This document shows positions 35,877-44,500 of a stretch of 64,000 nt of DNA, piece after piece (within the stretch, counting starts at the first letter, position 1; the number at the start of each line of letters is the position of its first letter). The stretch comes from Chitinophaga oryziterrae (GTDB taxonomy: Bacteria; Bacteroidota; Bacteroidia; Chitinophagales; Chitinophagaceae): contig NZ_WRXO01000007.1 of the NCBI RefSeq assembly GCF_009758125.1, positions 124,001 to 188,000 on the forward strand, read 5' to 3'. The position numbers and the translations under genes are program-made. The notes under the pieces were generated by a model. It ran no database searches. It was not told the origin of the DNA and was given only the letters and a program-made list of their open reading frames with translations.

Positions 35877-38036
35877 CTATTGAACAATTGATTGCCATGT
35901 TGGTAATGGACTATCTGCCGGCTTCAAAGGTGGGATATATGGCTCTGTATGTGGCGCACCCTTATCATCTAATCTGACGTTGCCTATATTAGGATTAATT
36001 ACCCCATTCGGTTTTGCCTCTGACCATTTCCCTGCATTTTGTACACCCCAATCATAAAAAAAAGGATGTGAACTACCAGGACGTGGAAGGGGCGGTTTTC
36101 CAAGAGGATCCCATTTGAAAGTATTAGGTCCTAGCCAGCTTTCACCTTGATCAGCAATTACATTATGATCAACTAGATTTGAGAAAATTCTCATGAAATT
36201 ATCTCCATTATTCTGGGGGGCTGCACAAAAGCAACCCAAAAGAATAACTTTCCCATCCTTTGCAATATTTTTTGAAAGGGCTTCAAACGAAGAGCTATTC
36301 GTAATTAGATCCTTTTCCTGATATTTTGTAGTACCAATTACCTGTGCAGCTCCAAAAACGCCGCCGTGACCAGCAAAAATAATATTTGAGTACTTCTTAT
36401 CATATCCTTTCAAATAGTGATTCATGTCTTTAATTGTCGAAACATTTAGGACATCTATATTCCTATTTGCTACAGCCGCATTATTCATACCAGCCCACTC
36501 CGTTAATCCCATATTTGTAACAAATAAAGCCGTTGCCTCAGGATTAGGTTTTTTGACAAACTCTAAGCCATCCATATCTATGCCATCAATAGGTCTATTA
36601 CTAGCGAACTGATAAGGTGTTAACTCGGGATATTTGGCAGTTATAGGATCAACACTTAAAAATCTTCCCAATCGAGGATCAGAAACCCGCATGCCATAAT
36701 CCTGCTGATTACCATCTCCCTTTACCTCATTATCATTTTCCTTATCATTATATCCATAACGGTATTTACTGCTATTAAAACCTCTTCCCGGCATCTGCAT
36801 GCCAAAAGGATAGTAATCCTGCGCTGAAACAATATCCGCTTCATAATGATCTATCGTATTGCCATTGGCAGAAACACCCACTTTCTTATCCGAAACAGTA
36901 GCCAATACATTCCCCCGATGGTCTGTCAACTCATACCGCTTATTTCCGCGCTTATACGAAACCGTGTAGCCGAAACCTATAGACCCCAAATAGATTATTT
37001 CTGATTCCTGGTCCCGATAAAGATCAAACAATAATTGCTCAACATCTTTTTGCTCCGGTACGATTAAACTGCTGATCTTATCATCAATAGAATTTTGTAA
37101 TTGCTGCAAATTCACTACAGCATACTGAATTTGCTCTCTGTTCTCCAAAAAAGATGTCTGATTATATACTCCGGCTTTGGAATTCAAAAGCTTTATGCCC
37201 TCTTGTTTATGTTCCTGTGCCTGTTGCCATTGCAATTCCAGCCATCCTCTGTATAAGAAAAATACATCTTCCTTTTCCGCCATCAGGGATGCATATTTCC
37301 CTGCTTTTAATGATACACTATCAATAACCAACCCCTCTCGGTTATATACAAACATCTTCTGCGGAGAACGCTTACTCAACACTATTTTAGCAGCCGCCGC
37401 AAAAGGGTAAATATTATAATATTCGATAGTATCTGTTTTCCTGACCATCGCACCTGCGAGATTTTTCCGGATCATAAAACTATCATTCCCAATTAAAGAT
37501 CCAGAAATTTTACAGTCAAATAAACATAATTGCAGACATCCTCTTTTCAAAAACCCCTCCATAACCATTAGCTTTTGTAAGGTGCTTTGGACTGATTTTA
37601 CAGGAGAGCTGGTATATACTGCCCGAAGATTATAAGAAGTGTCCTCTAATGCTTCTTTGCCAAGCAGACGGTATTGCATTTCAGCGTTTTCTGTGTAGAA
37701 AAGATTCTGATAGCAGTAATTTTTGTAAAAATTAAAAGGGTCAAGGCTTTTTGAAGCGATCTGCCTATACTCATGATCTGATAACTGTGCAGAATCGAAT
37801 ACCCCTCCGTAACAAGTAAACCATTTGAGTTTCTTGCTATTTTGGTCAAGCACAGCCATATTTACGTATTTCGTTGATTCTCCATCTCTTCTTCCAAAAA
37901 TTGTTAGCCCGGCGCGACTACCAGCAGCTAACTTTAATAATGGATCAACACGAGGGTCTCGCTGAATATCTGTTTGTGCTGTGCTATTTAGACTAATAAG
38001 AATTATAATAATAGTGAACAGGGATACCTTTCTCAT
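35877..38036 (-). CDS. miniature RHS protein with caspase-like (clan CD) C-terminal domain
   Basis: A 719-aa protein with signal peptide (SLFTIIIILISLNSTAQ). Residues ~20-370 are unrecognised and contain no YD repeats. From ~385 comes the RHS repeat-associated core: YELTDHRGNVLATVSDKK, YYPFGMQMPGR, YRYGYNDKE, RLGRFLSVDPITAKYP and YQFASNRPIDGIDMDGL. The 231 residues after that boundary form a variable C-terminus with the two catalytic motifs of clan CD peptidases: strand-HG (IIFAGHGG, His557) and strand-GC (KVILLGCFCA, Cys602), 45 residues apart. RHS C-termini are typically toxins released by self-cleavage at the core. Protease activity is inferred. An ordinary RHS protein is 1000-3000 aa, so this one is strongly reduced. 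Confidence 0.7.
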   Translation of the reverse strand: MRKVSLFTIIIILISLNSTAQTDIQRDPRVDPLLKLAAGSRAGLTIFGRRDGESTKYVNMAVLDQNSKKLKWFTCYGGVFDSAQLSDHEYRQIASKSLDPFNFYKNYCYQNLFYTENAEMQYRLLGKEALEDTSYNLRAVYTSSPVKSVQSTLQKLMVMEGFLKRGCLQLCLFDCKISGSLIGNDSFMIRKNLAGAMVRKTDTIEYYNIYPFAAAAKIVLSKRSPQKMFVYNREGLVIDSVSLKAGKYASLMAEKEDVFFLYRGWLELQWQQAQEHKQEGIKLLNSKAGVYNQTSFLENREQIQYAVVNLQQLQNSIDDKISSLIVPEQKDVEQLLFDLYRDQESEIIYLGSIGFGYTVSYKRGNKRYELTDHRGNVLATVSDKKVGVSANGNTIDHYEADIVSAQDYYPFGMQMPGRGFNSSKYRYGYNDKENDNEVKGDGNQQDYGMRVSDPRLGRFLSVDPITAKYPELTPYQFASNRPIDGIDMDGLEFVKKPNPEATALFVTNMGLTEWAGMNNAAVANRNIDVLNVSTIKDMNHYLKGYDKKYSNIIFAGHGGVFGAAQVIGTTKYQEKDLITNSSSFEALSKNIAKDGKVILLGCFCAAPQNNGDNFMRIFSNLVDHNVIADQGESWLGPNTFKWDPLGKPPLPRPGSSHPFFYDWGVQNAGKWSEAKPNGVINPNIGNVRLDDKGAPHTEPYIPPLKPADSPLPTWQSIVQ

Positions 38037-38645
38037 GGTATAGTTTTAATAGGGCATAAATTCATTCAATTAAATACTCATCGATGACAACCTGTTACTT
38101 ACCCTTGCGAAAACAAGGCAATTGGTAAAGGGAGTAACGCAAAAGGTTGCGGCTTTACAGTAGGTTACTGAATACATTAAAGGACGTTCTGAGCAAATTC
38201 ACTGGTTTTGGACACTCAAAATTAATACTTTTCTTTGATAACGAAGTTCCCAGCTATCAACCAGCAAAATTACATGATTGTGGTTTTGCTAAATAAAGGC
38301 TTCATACTGAAGTAAAGTGATCCTTACACCTTAAAGGCGGTATTTACCACCCTTAAGTATAACTGGCTTTGCTAACCAGTATTTTGCATATTTCATGAGT
38401 ATTCCCATCCTAAAAAAAATTCATCTTATGGAAGCGGCAATTAGAAGAAAGACTTACCGGAATATTTAAAATTTATGGCTGATTTTTTTTGAATCTATTT
38501 TAATGATGTTTACTAGCCTACCCGAAGCCATTAAAATTACATATATCGAATGCTTATGCACCATTTCGAACCAACGTAATATCTGATATTAAATCAGTTG
38601 CGAAAATAAGGATCCCTTTACTAAGAAATCCTTCGAACTAAAAAA
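38037..38645. other. intergenic region without recognisable gene
   Basis: About 600 bp, AT-rich, upstream of the minus-strand mini-RHS gene. No frame of useful length, no RNA gene and no repeat could be supported. It should hold the mini-RHS promoter; I could not pick one out with confidence. Confidence 0.5.
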
Positions 38646-38671
38646 GCCTTCAAGTCCAATGACTTGAAGGC
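38646..38671. terminator. hairpin terminator (GCCTTCAAGTC stem)
   Basis: A perfect 11-bp stem, GCCTTCAAGTC / GACTTGAAGGC, with CAAT loop, preceded by an A tract and followed by TTAAATTTT. It works as a terminator in either direction and matches the hairpin at 31013-31038. Confidence 0.75.
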
Positions 38672-38682
38672 TTAAATTTTCC

Positions 38683-38717
38683 TTGCGGGGCTGCGAGGGA
38701 TTCGAATATTGCCCTCA
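38683..38717 (-). other. tRNA 3'-end-like fragment
   Basis: On the minus strand the sequence reads GAGGGCAATATTCGAATCCCTC and then GCAGCCCCGCA: a T-stem (GAGGG/CCCTC), a T-loop-like TTCGAAT with five extra bases, and an acceptor-like 3' strand. No anticodon arm or 5' acceptor strand is found beyond it, so it is not a complete tRNA. A terminator follows it directly, as after a genuine tRNA. It may be the trace of integration at a tRNA gene. Confidence 0.4.
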
Positions 38718-38739
38718 CATTGTATTATATGAATGGTAT

Positions 38740-38783
38740 AATAACAAAAAGGGCATCCCATATGAGACACCCTTTTTGTTATT
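38740..38783. terminator. bidirectional terminator downstream of the MsrBA gene
   Basis: Arms AATAACAAAAAGGG (38740-38753) and CCCTTTTTGTTATT (38770-38783) pair perfectly over 14 bp around a 16-nt loop. It lies 31 bp after the stop of the minus-strand msr gene and carries a T tract on both strands. Confidence 0.85.
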
Positions 38784-38813
38784 AGCTAAAGCCGGTCTGT
38801 TATAATTCCTTTC

Positions 38814-39791
38814 TTATGATACTTTTAATTTGCTGGTATATTTCTTTCTGAACTTTGATAATTTAGGATTGATAACCGCTGCGCAATATCCGTTACCGGG
38901 ATTGTTACGGTAATAGTTCTGATGATAACCCTCTGCTTTATAGAAGGTATCCAATGGCTGGATATCTGTTACAATCGGATCATCATAAGATTGTTTTACG
39001 TCAGCTACCACTTTATCAATCGTTGCTTTTTCCTGTTCGTTATTGTAGAAGATCGCAGAACGGTATTGTGTACCAACATCTGCGCCCTGTCTGTTTAACG
39101 TAGTAGGGTTGTGCGTAGTAAGATGGATCTCCAGGATATCTTCCAGAGAGATCACAGCGGGATCGTAGGTCACTTTTACTACTTCAGCATGACCGGTCTT
39201 ACCGGTGCATACCTGTTCATAAGTAGGTGATGGCTGCGCTCCATTTGCATAACCGCTTTCCACTTTTGTTACGCCTTCCACTTCCTGGAATACGGCTTCT
39301 GTACACCAGAAACAACCGCCGCCCAGTACAATGCTGGCTTCTTTACTATCGGATTCCTGTTTTACCAGGGCTTCGGAGTTCATGCAGTAACGCAGACCGG
39401 AAGGAGCAGGACCGTCAGGGAATACGTGCCCCAGGTGGGCATCACATACACTACAGAGGGTTTCTATTCTTACCATGCCATAGGCAGTATCCTGATGATA
39501 GGAGATCGCATTTTCGGCTATTGGCTGGGTAAAACTGGGCCAGCCTGAATTGGACTCAAATTTCTCACCACTGTCAAAAAGCGGGTTCCCACAGCAAACG
39601 CAGGAGTAGCGTCCCGGACCGAAAGCACTGCAGAGTTCCCCGGAAAAGGGCCTTTCTGTCCCTTTCAGGCGCGTGATACGGAACTGATCAGGTGTGAGGA
39701 TAGCTTTCCATTCCTGCTCTGTTTTTTCTACCCTTCTTGGTGGTGCCTGGTTCCCGTCACGACTGAGTTTTAAGATATCTGTCCAGTTCAT
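38814..39791 (-). CDS. msrBA: peptide-methionine sulfoxide reductase MsrB-MsrA fusion
   Basis: A 325-aa bifunctional enzyme that reduces both epimers of methionine sulfoxide. The N-terminal half is MsrB: the zinc cysteines CVCCGNPLF and CSVCDAHLGHVF, and the catalytic Cys in RYCMNSEAL. The C-terminal half is MsrA with GGGCFWCTEAVF and a later GYHQNYY. The order B then A is the less common arrangement of the two fusions. I start at the ATG of MNWTDIL; an upstream TTG would add eight residues. No signal peptide is seen, so a cytosolic repair role is likely. A terminator lies downstream. Confidence 0.93.
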   Translation of the reverse strand: MNWTDILKLSRDGNQAPPRRVEKTEQEWKAILTPDQFRITRLKGTERPFSGELCSAFGPGRYSCVCCGNPLFDSGEKFESNSGWPSFTQPIAENAISYHQDTAYGMVRIETLCSVCDAHLGHVFPDGPAPSGLRYCMNSEALVKQESDSKEASIVLGGGCFWCTEAVFQEVEGVTKVESGYANGAQPSPTYEQVCTGKTGHAEVVKVTYDPAVISLEDILEIHLTTHNPTTLNRQGADVGTQYRSAIFYNNEQEKATIDKVVADVKQSYDDPIVTDIQPLDTFYKAEGYHQNYYRNNPGNGYCAAVINPKLSKFRKKYTSKLKVS

Positions 39792-39868
39792 AATTTTTTT
39801 TCCATATATGCTCAATAGCCATGCCGTAACTTATTTTGCGTCAAAATGCCGTTGCAACAGGAATTAAG

Positions 39869-40627
39869 TTACTTTTTGTCAGCCTCTTTTGCCGCAGTCT
39901 CAATAACTGCTGCCACTTCTTTAGGTTTGGAGATGAAGATAACATGACTGCCATTCAACTCAGTGATCTTAGTGCCGGAACGTTTGTACATCTTCCTTTC
40001 TGTATCCGGACTGATGCTTTTATCGGCGGTGGCTACAATGCCCCAGGATGGCTTTGTTTTCCATGCAGCCTGACTGACAGGCGTTCCGAACCCTTTGGCG
40101 CCTACAGGGCCCTGGGAAGCGAACATAAAGTCTGCCTTTTCTTTGCTGACGTCCGCACAGAATCCTGCATGGAATTTGGCCTTGTCGTAGTAGAGGAATC
40201 CTGCCGCATCCGGGTTCAGAATGCCATTTTCAGGAGCAGGAGGTGCGTCCATTGCCCATTTTAAGGCCGATTCTCCGGCATCTGGCTGAAATGCAGCTAC
40301 ATATACCAGTCCTACCACTTTAGGCGAATTTCCGGCTTCTGTGATAACAGCACCACCCCATGAATGACCTACCAGTATAACAGGGCCTTCCTGTTTGTCG
40401 AGAGCACGGTTTACTGCGGCTACATCATCTTCCAGGGAAGTCAGCGGATTTTGTACGGCTGTAACATTGTAACCTTTCTTGCTAAGGATATTATACACCC
40501 CTTCCCAGCCGGAACCATCAGCAAAAGCGCCATGCACCAGTACGATGTTTTTCACTCCCTGGGCGAAAGTTGTATTTACAATAAGCATGCAGACAAAGAA
40601 GACTGCGATCAGATTGAACTTTTTCAT
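39869..40627 (-). CDS. secreted alpha/beta hydrolase
   Basis: A 252-aa protein with signal peptide (FNLIAVFFVCMLIVNTTFAQ). The fold motifs are the oxyanion strand VLVHGAFADGSGW, nucleophile elbow VGHSWGG (Ser89), Asp in IVATADKSIS and catalytic His in NGSHVIF. This is the salicylate-esterase/EstC-like group of small alpha/beta hydrolases; substrate is unknown. It is transcribed divergently from the molybdoenzyme gene, with a well-formed promoter 45 bp upstream. Confidence 0.88.
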   Translation of the reverse strand: MKKFNLIAVFFVCMLIVNTTFAQGVKNIVLVHGAFADGSGWEGVYNILSKKGYNVTAVQNPLTSLEDDVAAVNRALDKQEGPVILVGHSWGGAVITEAGNSPKVVGLVYVAAFQPDAGESALKWAMDAPPAPENGILNPDAAGFLYYDKAKFHAGFCADVSKEKADFMFASQGPVGAKGFGTPVSQAAWKTKPSWGIVATADKSISPDTERKMYKRSGTKITELNGSHVIFISKPKEVAAVIETAAKEADKK

Positions 40628-40672
40628 TTTATTGGATTTTATTTGGGTACGGGTTTATCAAATTGTTGCATG

Positions 40673-40703
40673 CAAAACTAGTATTGGCAGCCTGCAATGG
40701 CAA
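40673..40703 (-). promoter_or_regulatory. Bacteroidota-type promoter for the alpha/beta hydrolase
   Basis: On the minus strand, TTG (40703-40701), a 20-bp spacer, then TAGTTTTG (40680-40673), matching the Bacteroidota consensus TTG-N19-21-TAnnTTTG. The hydrolase start lies about 45 bp downstream. Confidence 0.5.
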
Positions 40704-40734
40704 TTGACGAATAGGGGTTTATGTTGTATATTTT
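40704..40734 (+). promoter_or_regulatory. Bacteroidota-type promoter for the molybdoenzyme gene
   Basis: TTG (40704-40706), a 20-bp spacer, then TATATTTT (40727-40734), close to TAnnTTTG. Its -33 box abuts the divergent promoter's box in the palindrome CAATTG (40701-40706), so the two promoters are exactly back to back. Confidence 0.4.
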
Positions 40735-40778
40735 ACTTAGTGAGAATAAAAGAGATATAGAATGATTAAATTGTAGTT

Positions 40779-41471
40779 ATGGAAGGATCTGAAAAACTAA
40801 ACAGGGTAGTAGAGGCCCGCATGAAACTCAAAGCCCGCTTTGAAGATAAAATGAGCCTTACGCCTTCGGTTGCTGATAATAAGCCGATGGGTAAAGGAAA
40901 TCCTAACCGTCATGGTATGCCACAGGTGCCCATAGGGCAAACCATTACCAATAAATGGCCGGTACTGGACCTGGGTATACAGCCCGATATCTCCCTTGAA
41001 AAGTGGCGGCTGGTCATCGATGGGGAAGTAGAACATCCTGTTGAACTCAGCTGGCAGGAATTCCTGGCTTTACCGCAAACAGAAGATACTTCAGACTTTC
41101 ATTGCGTAACGACCTGGTCTAAACTGAATATGAACTGGAAAGGAGTGCGGCTGCTGGACCTCGCAGCATTGGCACTGCCAAAAGATACGGCCACACATAT
41201 CATGTGTTACGGGTATGATGAATACACGACCAATGTATCTCTGGAAGAAGCGTTGAAACCTGATGTACTGCTGGTACATACTGTAGATGGACAACCTTTA
41301 CACCGCGATCATGGTGGCCCCGTAAGAATGATTACTCCACAGTTATACGCATGGAAAGGGTCCAAGTGGATTAACAGGATAGAATTCCTGTCAAAGAATA
41401 AACTGGGATTCTGGGAAGAGAGAGGGTATTCAAATACGGCGTATCCCTGGAGAAATGACAGATATAGTTAA
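40779..41471 (+). CDS. sulfite-oxidase-like molybdopterin-dependent oxidoreductase
   Basis: A 230-aa protein of the oxidoreductase molybdopterin-binding family (PF00174, YuiH/MsrP-like). The molybdenum-ligating Cys is in SDFHCVTTWS (Cys109), and pterin-contact regions are seen in LVHTVDGQPLHRDHGGPVRMI and YAWKGSKWI. It has no Tat signal and lacks a dimerisation domain, so it is a cytosolic or membrane-associated single-domain member. The electron partner and substrate are not evident. It is followed by a strong terminator. Confidence 0.85.
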   Translation: MEGSEKLNRVVEARMKLKARFEDKMSLTPSVADNKPMGKGNPNRHGMPQVPIGQTITNKWPVLDLGIQPDISLEKWRLVIDGEVEHPVELSWQEFLALPQTEDTSDFHCVTTWSKLNMNWKGVRLLDLAALALPKDTATHIMCYGYDEYTTNVSLEEALKPDVLLVHTVDGQPLHRDHGGPVRMITPQLYAWKGSKWINRIEFLSKNKLGFWEERGYSNTAYPWRNDRYS

Positions 41472-41473
41472 GG

Positions 41474-41518
41474 TAAATAAAAATCCCCCCTGTCTTAAAC
41501 CGGGGGGATTTTTATTTA
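41474..41518. terminator. intrinsic terminator
   Basis: A 17-bp perfect stem (TAAATAAAAATCCCCCC and its complement) with an 11-nt loop and a T-rich 3' arm follows the molybdoenzyme gene by 3 bp. Its A/T arms let it also terminate the convergent rhamnosidase-like gene. Confidence 0.9.
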
Positions 41519-41536
41519 AACTAAAAGAAGCTCACA

Positions 41537-44500
41537 TTAATACTTAATCACTTTCCGGTTAATCACCTCTTTCCCAACCGTTACCTGAATAATATATACA
41601 CCGGCCGGCAGTTTAGACAGATTGATCTGCTGACCGTTATTAATACGTTCTAAAGGAAGCACCTCAGTACCGGATATATTATACACCCGTACAAGCAGTT
41701 TATCCTCTTTCGTATTATTGACCCTGATGTTAACATTATTCGCGAAAGGATTAGGATCTATACCCAGTGATAAAGGAGAAGAAGATACCAATGGCGCTGC
41801 ATAAGCCACTACAGGCGCAGCTACAACCGCAGAACTATATAGCTGGTTCTTTGGTACTACTTCTTTTATCTGTGAAGCACTGGCCCATTCCAGTTTAGCA
41901 TTCGCTCCGCCATAGTCCTCAAAGTAATCTACTCTGATATCATATCTCTGTCCTGCTGTCAATGTAATTGTACCGGAATAGGTAGTACCCCAGTCATCAA
42001 TCCATTTGTCAATCACTAACTGATTATTGATCCATAATCTTCTTCCGTTATCTGAAGTCAGGTAGAATGTATATGTTTCAGAATATTTAGGTTGAATCTG
42101 TCCTGTCCATCTTACAGAGAAAGCATCCGCCTGTAAAACAGGGTCAGGAGAACCGTCGCCCCAGTTGAAATTAATGGTATTATCCTTTCTGGTGAACACC
42201 GGCGTCTCGAAATTCATACCGTTGAAGTAGTTGCCGGTAAGGCCATCACCGGTGCCCGGTACTAAATTACCCGGAGTGAAGTTCCACTGCCCGTTGGCCT
42301 GACTGGTGTTAGACCATTGATGTACCAGTCCGCCACCACTGACACCTGTTACTTCCAGTACTTTTGCACTATGTGAAGCGATCAGTTTGTAGTAGCCGTC
42401 ACCGGTAGCCACCACTATAAAGTTCTGATGTGGCTGTGCGGGATCATGGTAAGGGTACTGGATCACATTGGCTCCATTATCGAGAGAAAGACCATTTACA
42501 TCCAGCGATTTACCACTATGCACTGCGAGAATCTTATAATTACCATCTCCCAGATGTGTGAAGGTGAACTTCTGGTTATTGTTACCATTGTACTCTGAAT
42601 GGATGATGCTGGCACCATCATCAGTAGAAGCCTGGTTCACATCCATCATCAATCCGCTGGCCCTGTTTTTCAGGAAATAAGTACCGGCTAAATTGGTAAT
42701 ACCATTAGGACGAACACGTATAGATGTTGTTTTATCCTGTAAAGCAGTAGTGGCTATACAGGTGTTATTAGCAGTAATCTCCAATGTTGTACCTGTGAAA
42801 TTATCATCGGCATATAAAATGATTTTATATCCTTCTGCTACAGACAAAGAAGAGATATCATCATCCTTAATCCCTAATGCTTTCATTTGTGTAAGGGTAT
42901 AATCACCTAAGCCTAAACTTACCGGGTTACCACTATACCCACAATCACTATACGTAATAACAGGATTATTCGTACTACGTGGTAAGGCGGTGAATTGCCA
43001 TGTACCGGCTGTTACTTTAAACTGTACGTATTTATCATCTTCCTGGTAGAAAGTAACGCCGGAAACATTGCCTACACTGGTACCGTTTCTCCATACAGTA
43101 GTCGTACCTACCTGTATTTCAGAGGTAAGGGTAGAGAATACATCTTTAGGAATGCCTACAATAGCTGTACTGCCCGAAGGAGAAGACAGCGTTTGTGTAA
43201 AGCTGGTCGTATTGTTGGTGAAAGAAGCAGTGATATTGCCTTTTACAGTAGGTACAGTGCCTGAGAAAGTTGTTAAACCTCCATGCTGCGGTAAGAAAGT
43301 AAATTCTGTAAAGGCTGCCTGTGTGGGTCTGATACCTAAGAGGTAAGCGCTCATCAGGTATAGCGGTCCGGCAGACCATGCATGATCATTACTGCTGTAA
43401 CCTGTATTGTTGTTACTTTCAGTAAAGTCTTCCCACAGGGTTGATGACCAGCTGTTGATCATGCCTGCATACCGGCTTTTCATCCTGTTTACGGCTTCTT
43501 TACCATCCAGTTGGAAGAGCGCCTGTTCTATGTACATCTCCTGGTAAGGACCTGCATCATACCTGTTTTTCAGTACACCTAATACTGCTGCTTTTTGTGA
43601 TTCATCTGTAACTCCGGCCAGTAATGCCCAGGCATTACTCCTGTCATCCATAACAGCGGATTTTGTACCGTTCTGATTATGGAATACATAAGCCCTGGCA
43701 GTGCTGTTCCAGAAATAATTATTAAAGTTGTTTTTTACTTTGGTCTGTAAGCCCTGATAGTAAGCCTTATCAGCAGATTGTCCTAACAGGTCTGCGGTAT
43801 TGACAGCAGTTTCAAGGACATTAATATAAAGGGCATTGAAGATGGTATTAGCATTGCCAATATCCATAGAACCCATATTAGTCCCCCAGTCTATCCAGTT
43901 CCAGGCATCACCTTGCAGTACCAGCATTCCATCGCTGTTACAACTGGCCACACAGAACTGGATATATTTTTTCAACTGTGGATAGAGTTCCTGCATCAAG
44001 GCTTTATCTCCTGTATACATGTAGTATTTCCAGAGCATAGCGACTGCCGCGAGGTTCTGGTCCGGGAGGTGAAAGCTGGTACCGGGAGCGGTCGTATACA
44101 AAGACCCGTTTCCCTTTTGTGTATTCATCAGTTCCCGGAAAGCCTTGCGGGGTAGTTTGCTTACACTGGTATCATAGGTATAAAGTGAATAGAGGATTTG
44201 TTCAGATACATCTCCCCACCACTGACCGCGTTCACGATCCGGGCAGTCGTAGAACTGATCTCTCATACATATCCTGGACGTATTTTTGGCTTTGGTCCAC
44301 AATGTATTCATAGCAGCATCTGAAGAAGTGAACTGGCCTACAACCGTTGTATTGTAGCTGGTTTCCCGGTATTTCAGTCCAAGGACCTGTACCGTACCCG
44401 TTACATTGGAGAACTGGTATTGAACCGTATGATCACTGGAATTCTGCCAGGGCAGACATTCAAATTCCTGATCACCTGCTTTGGTGATATATTCCTGCCA

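Noticed and set aside
38683-38717. Functional tRNA gene.
   Set aside because: Only T-arm and acceptor-like 3' strand can be traced; the T-loop has extra bases and no anticodon or D arm follows.
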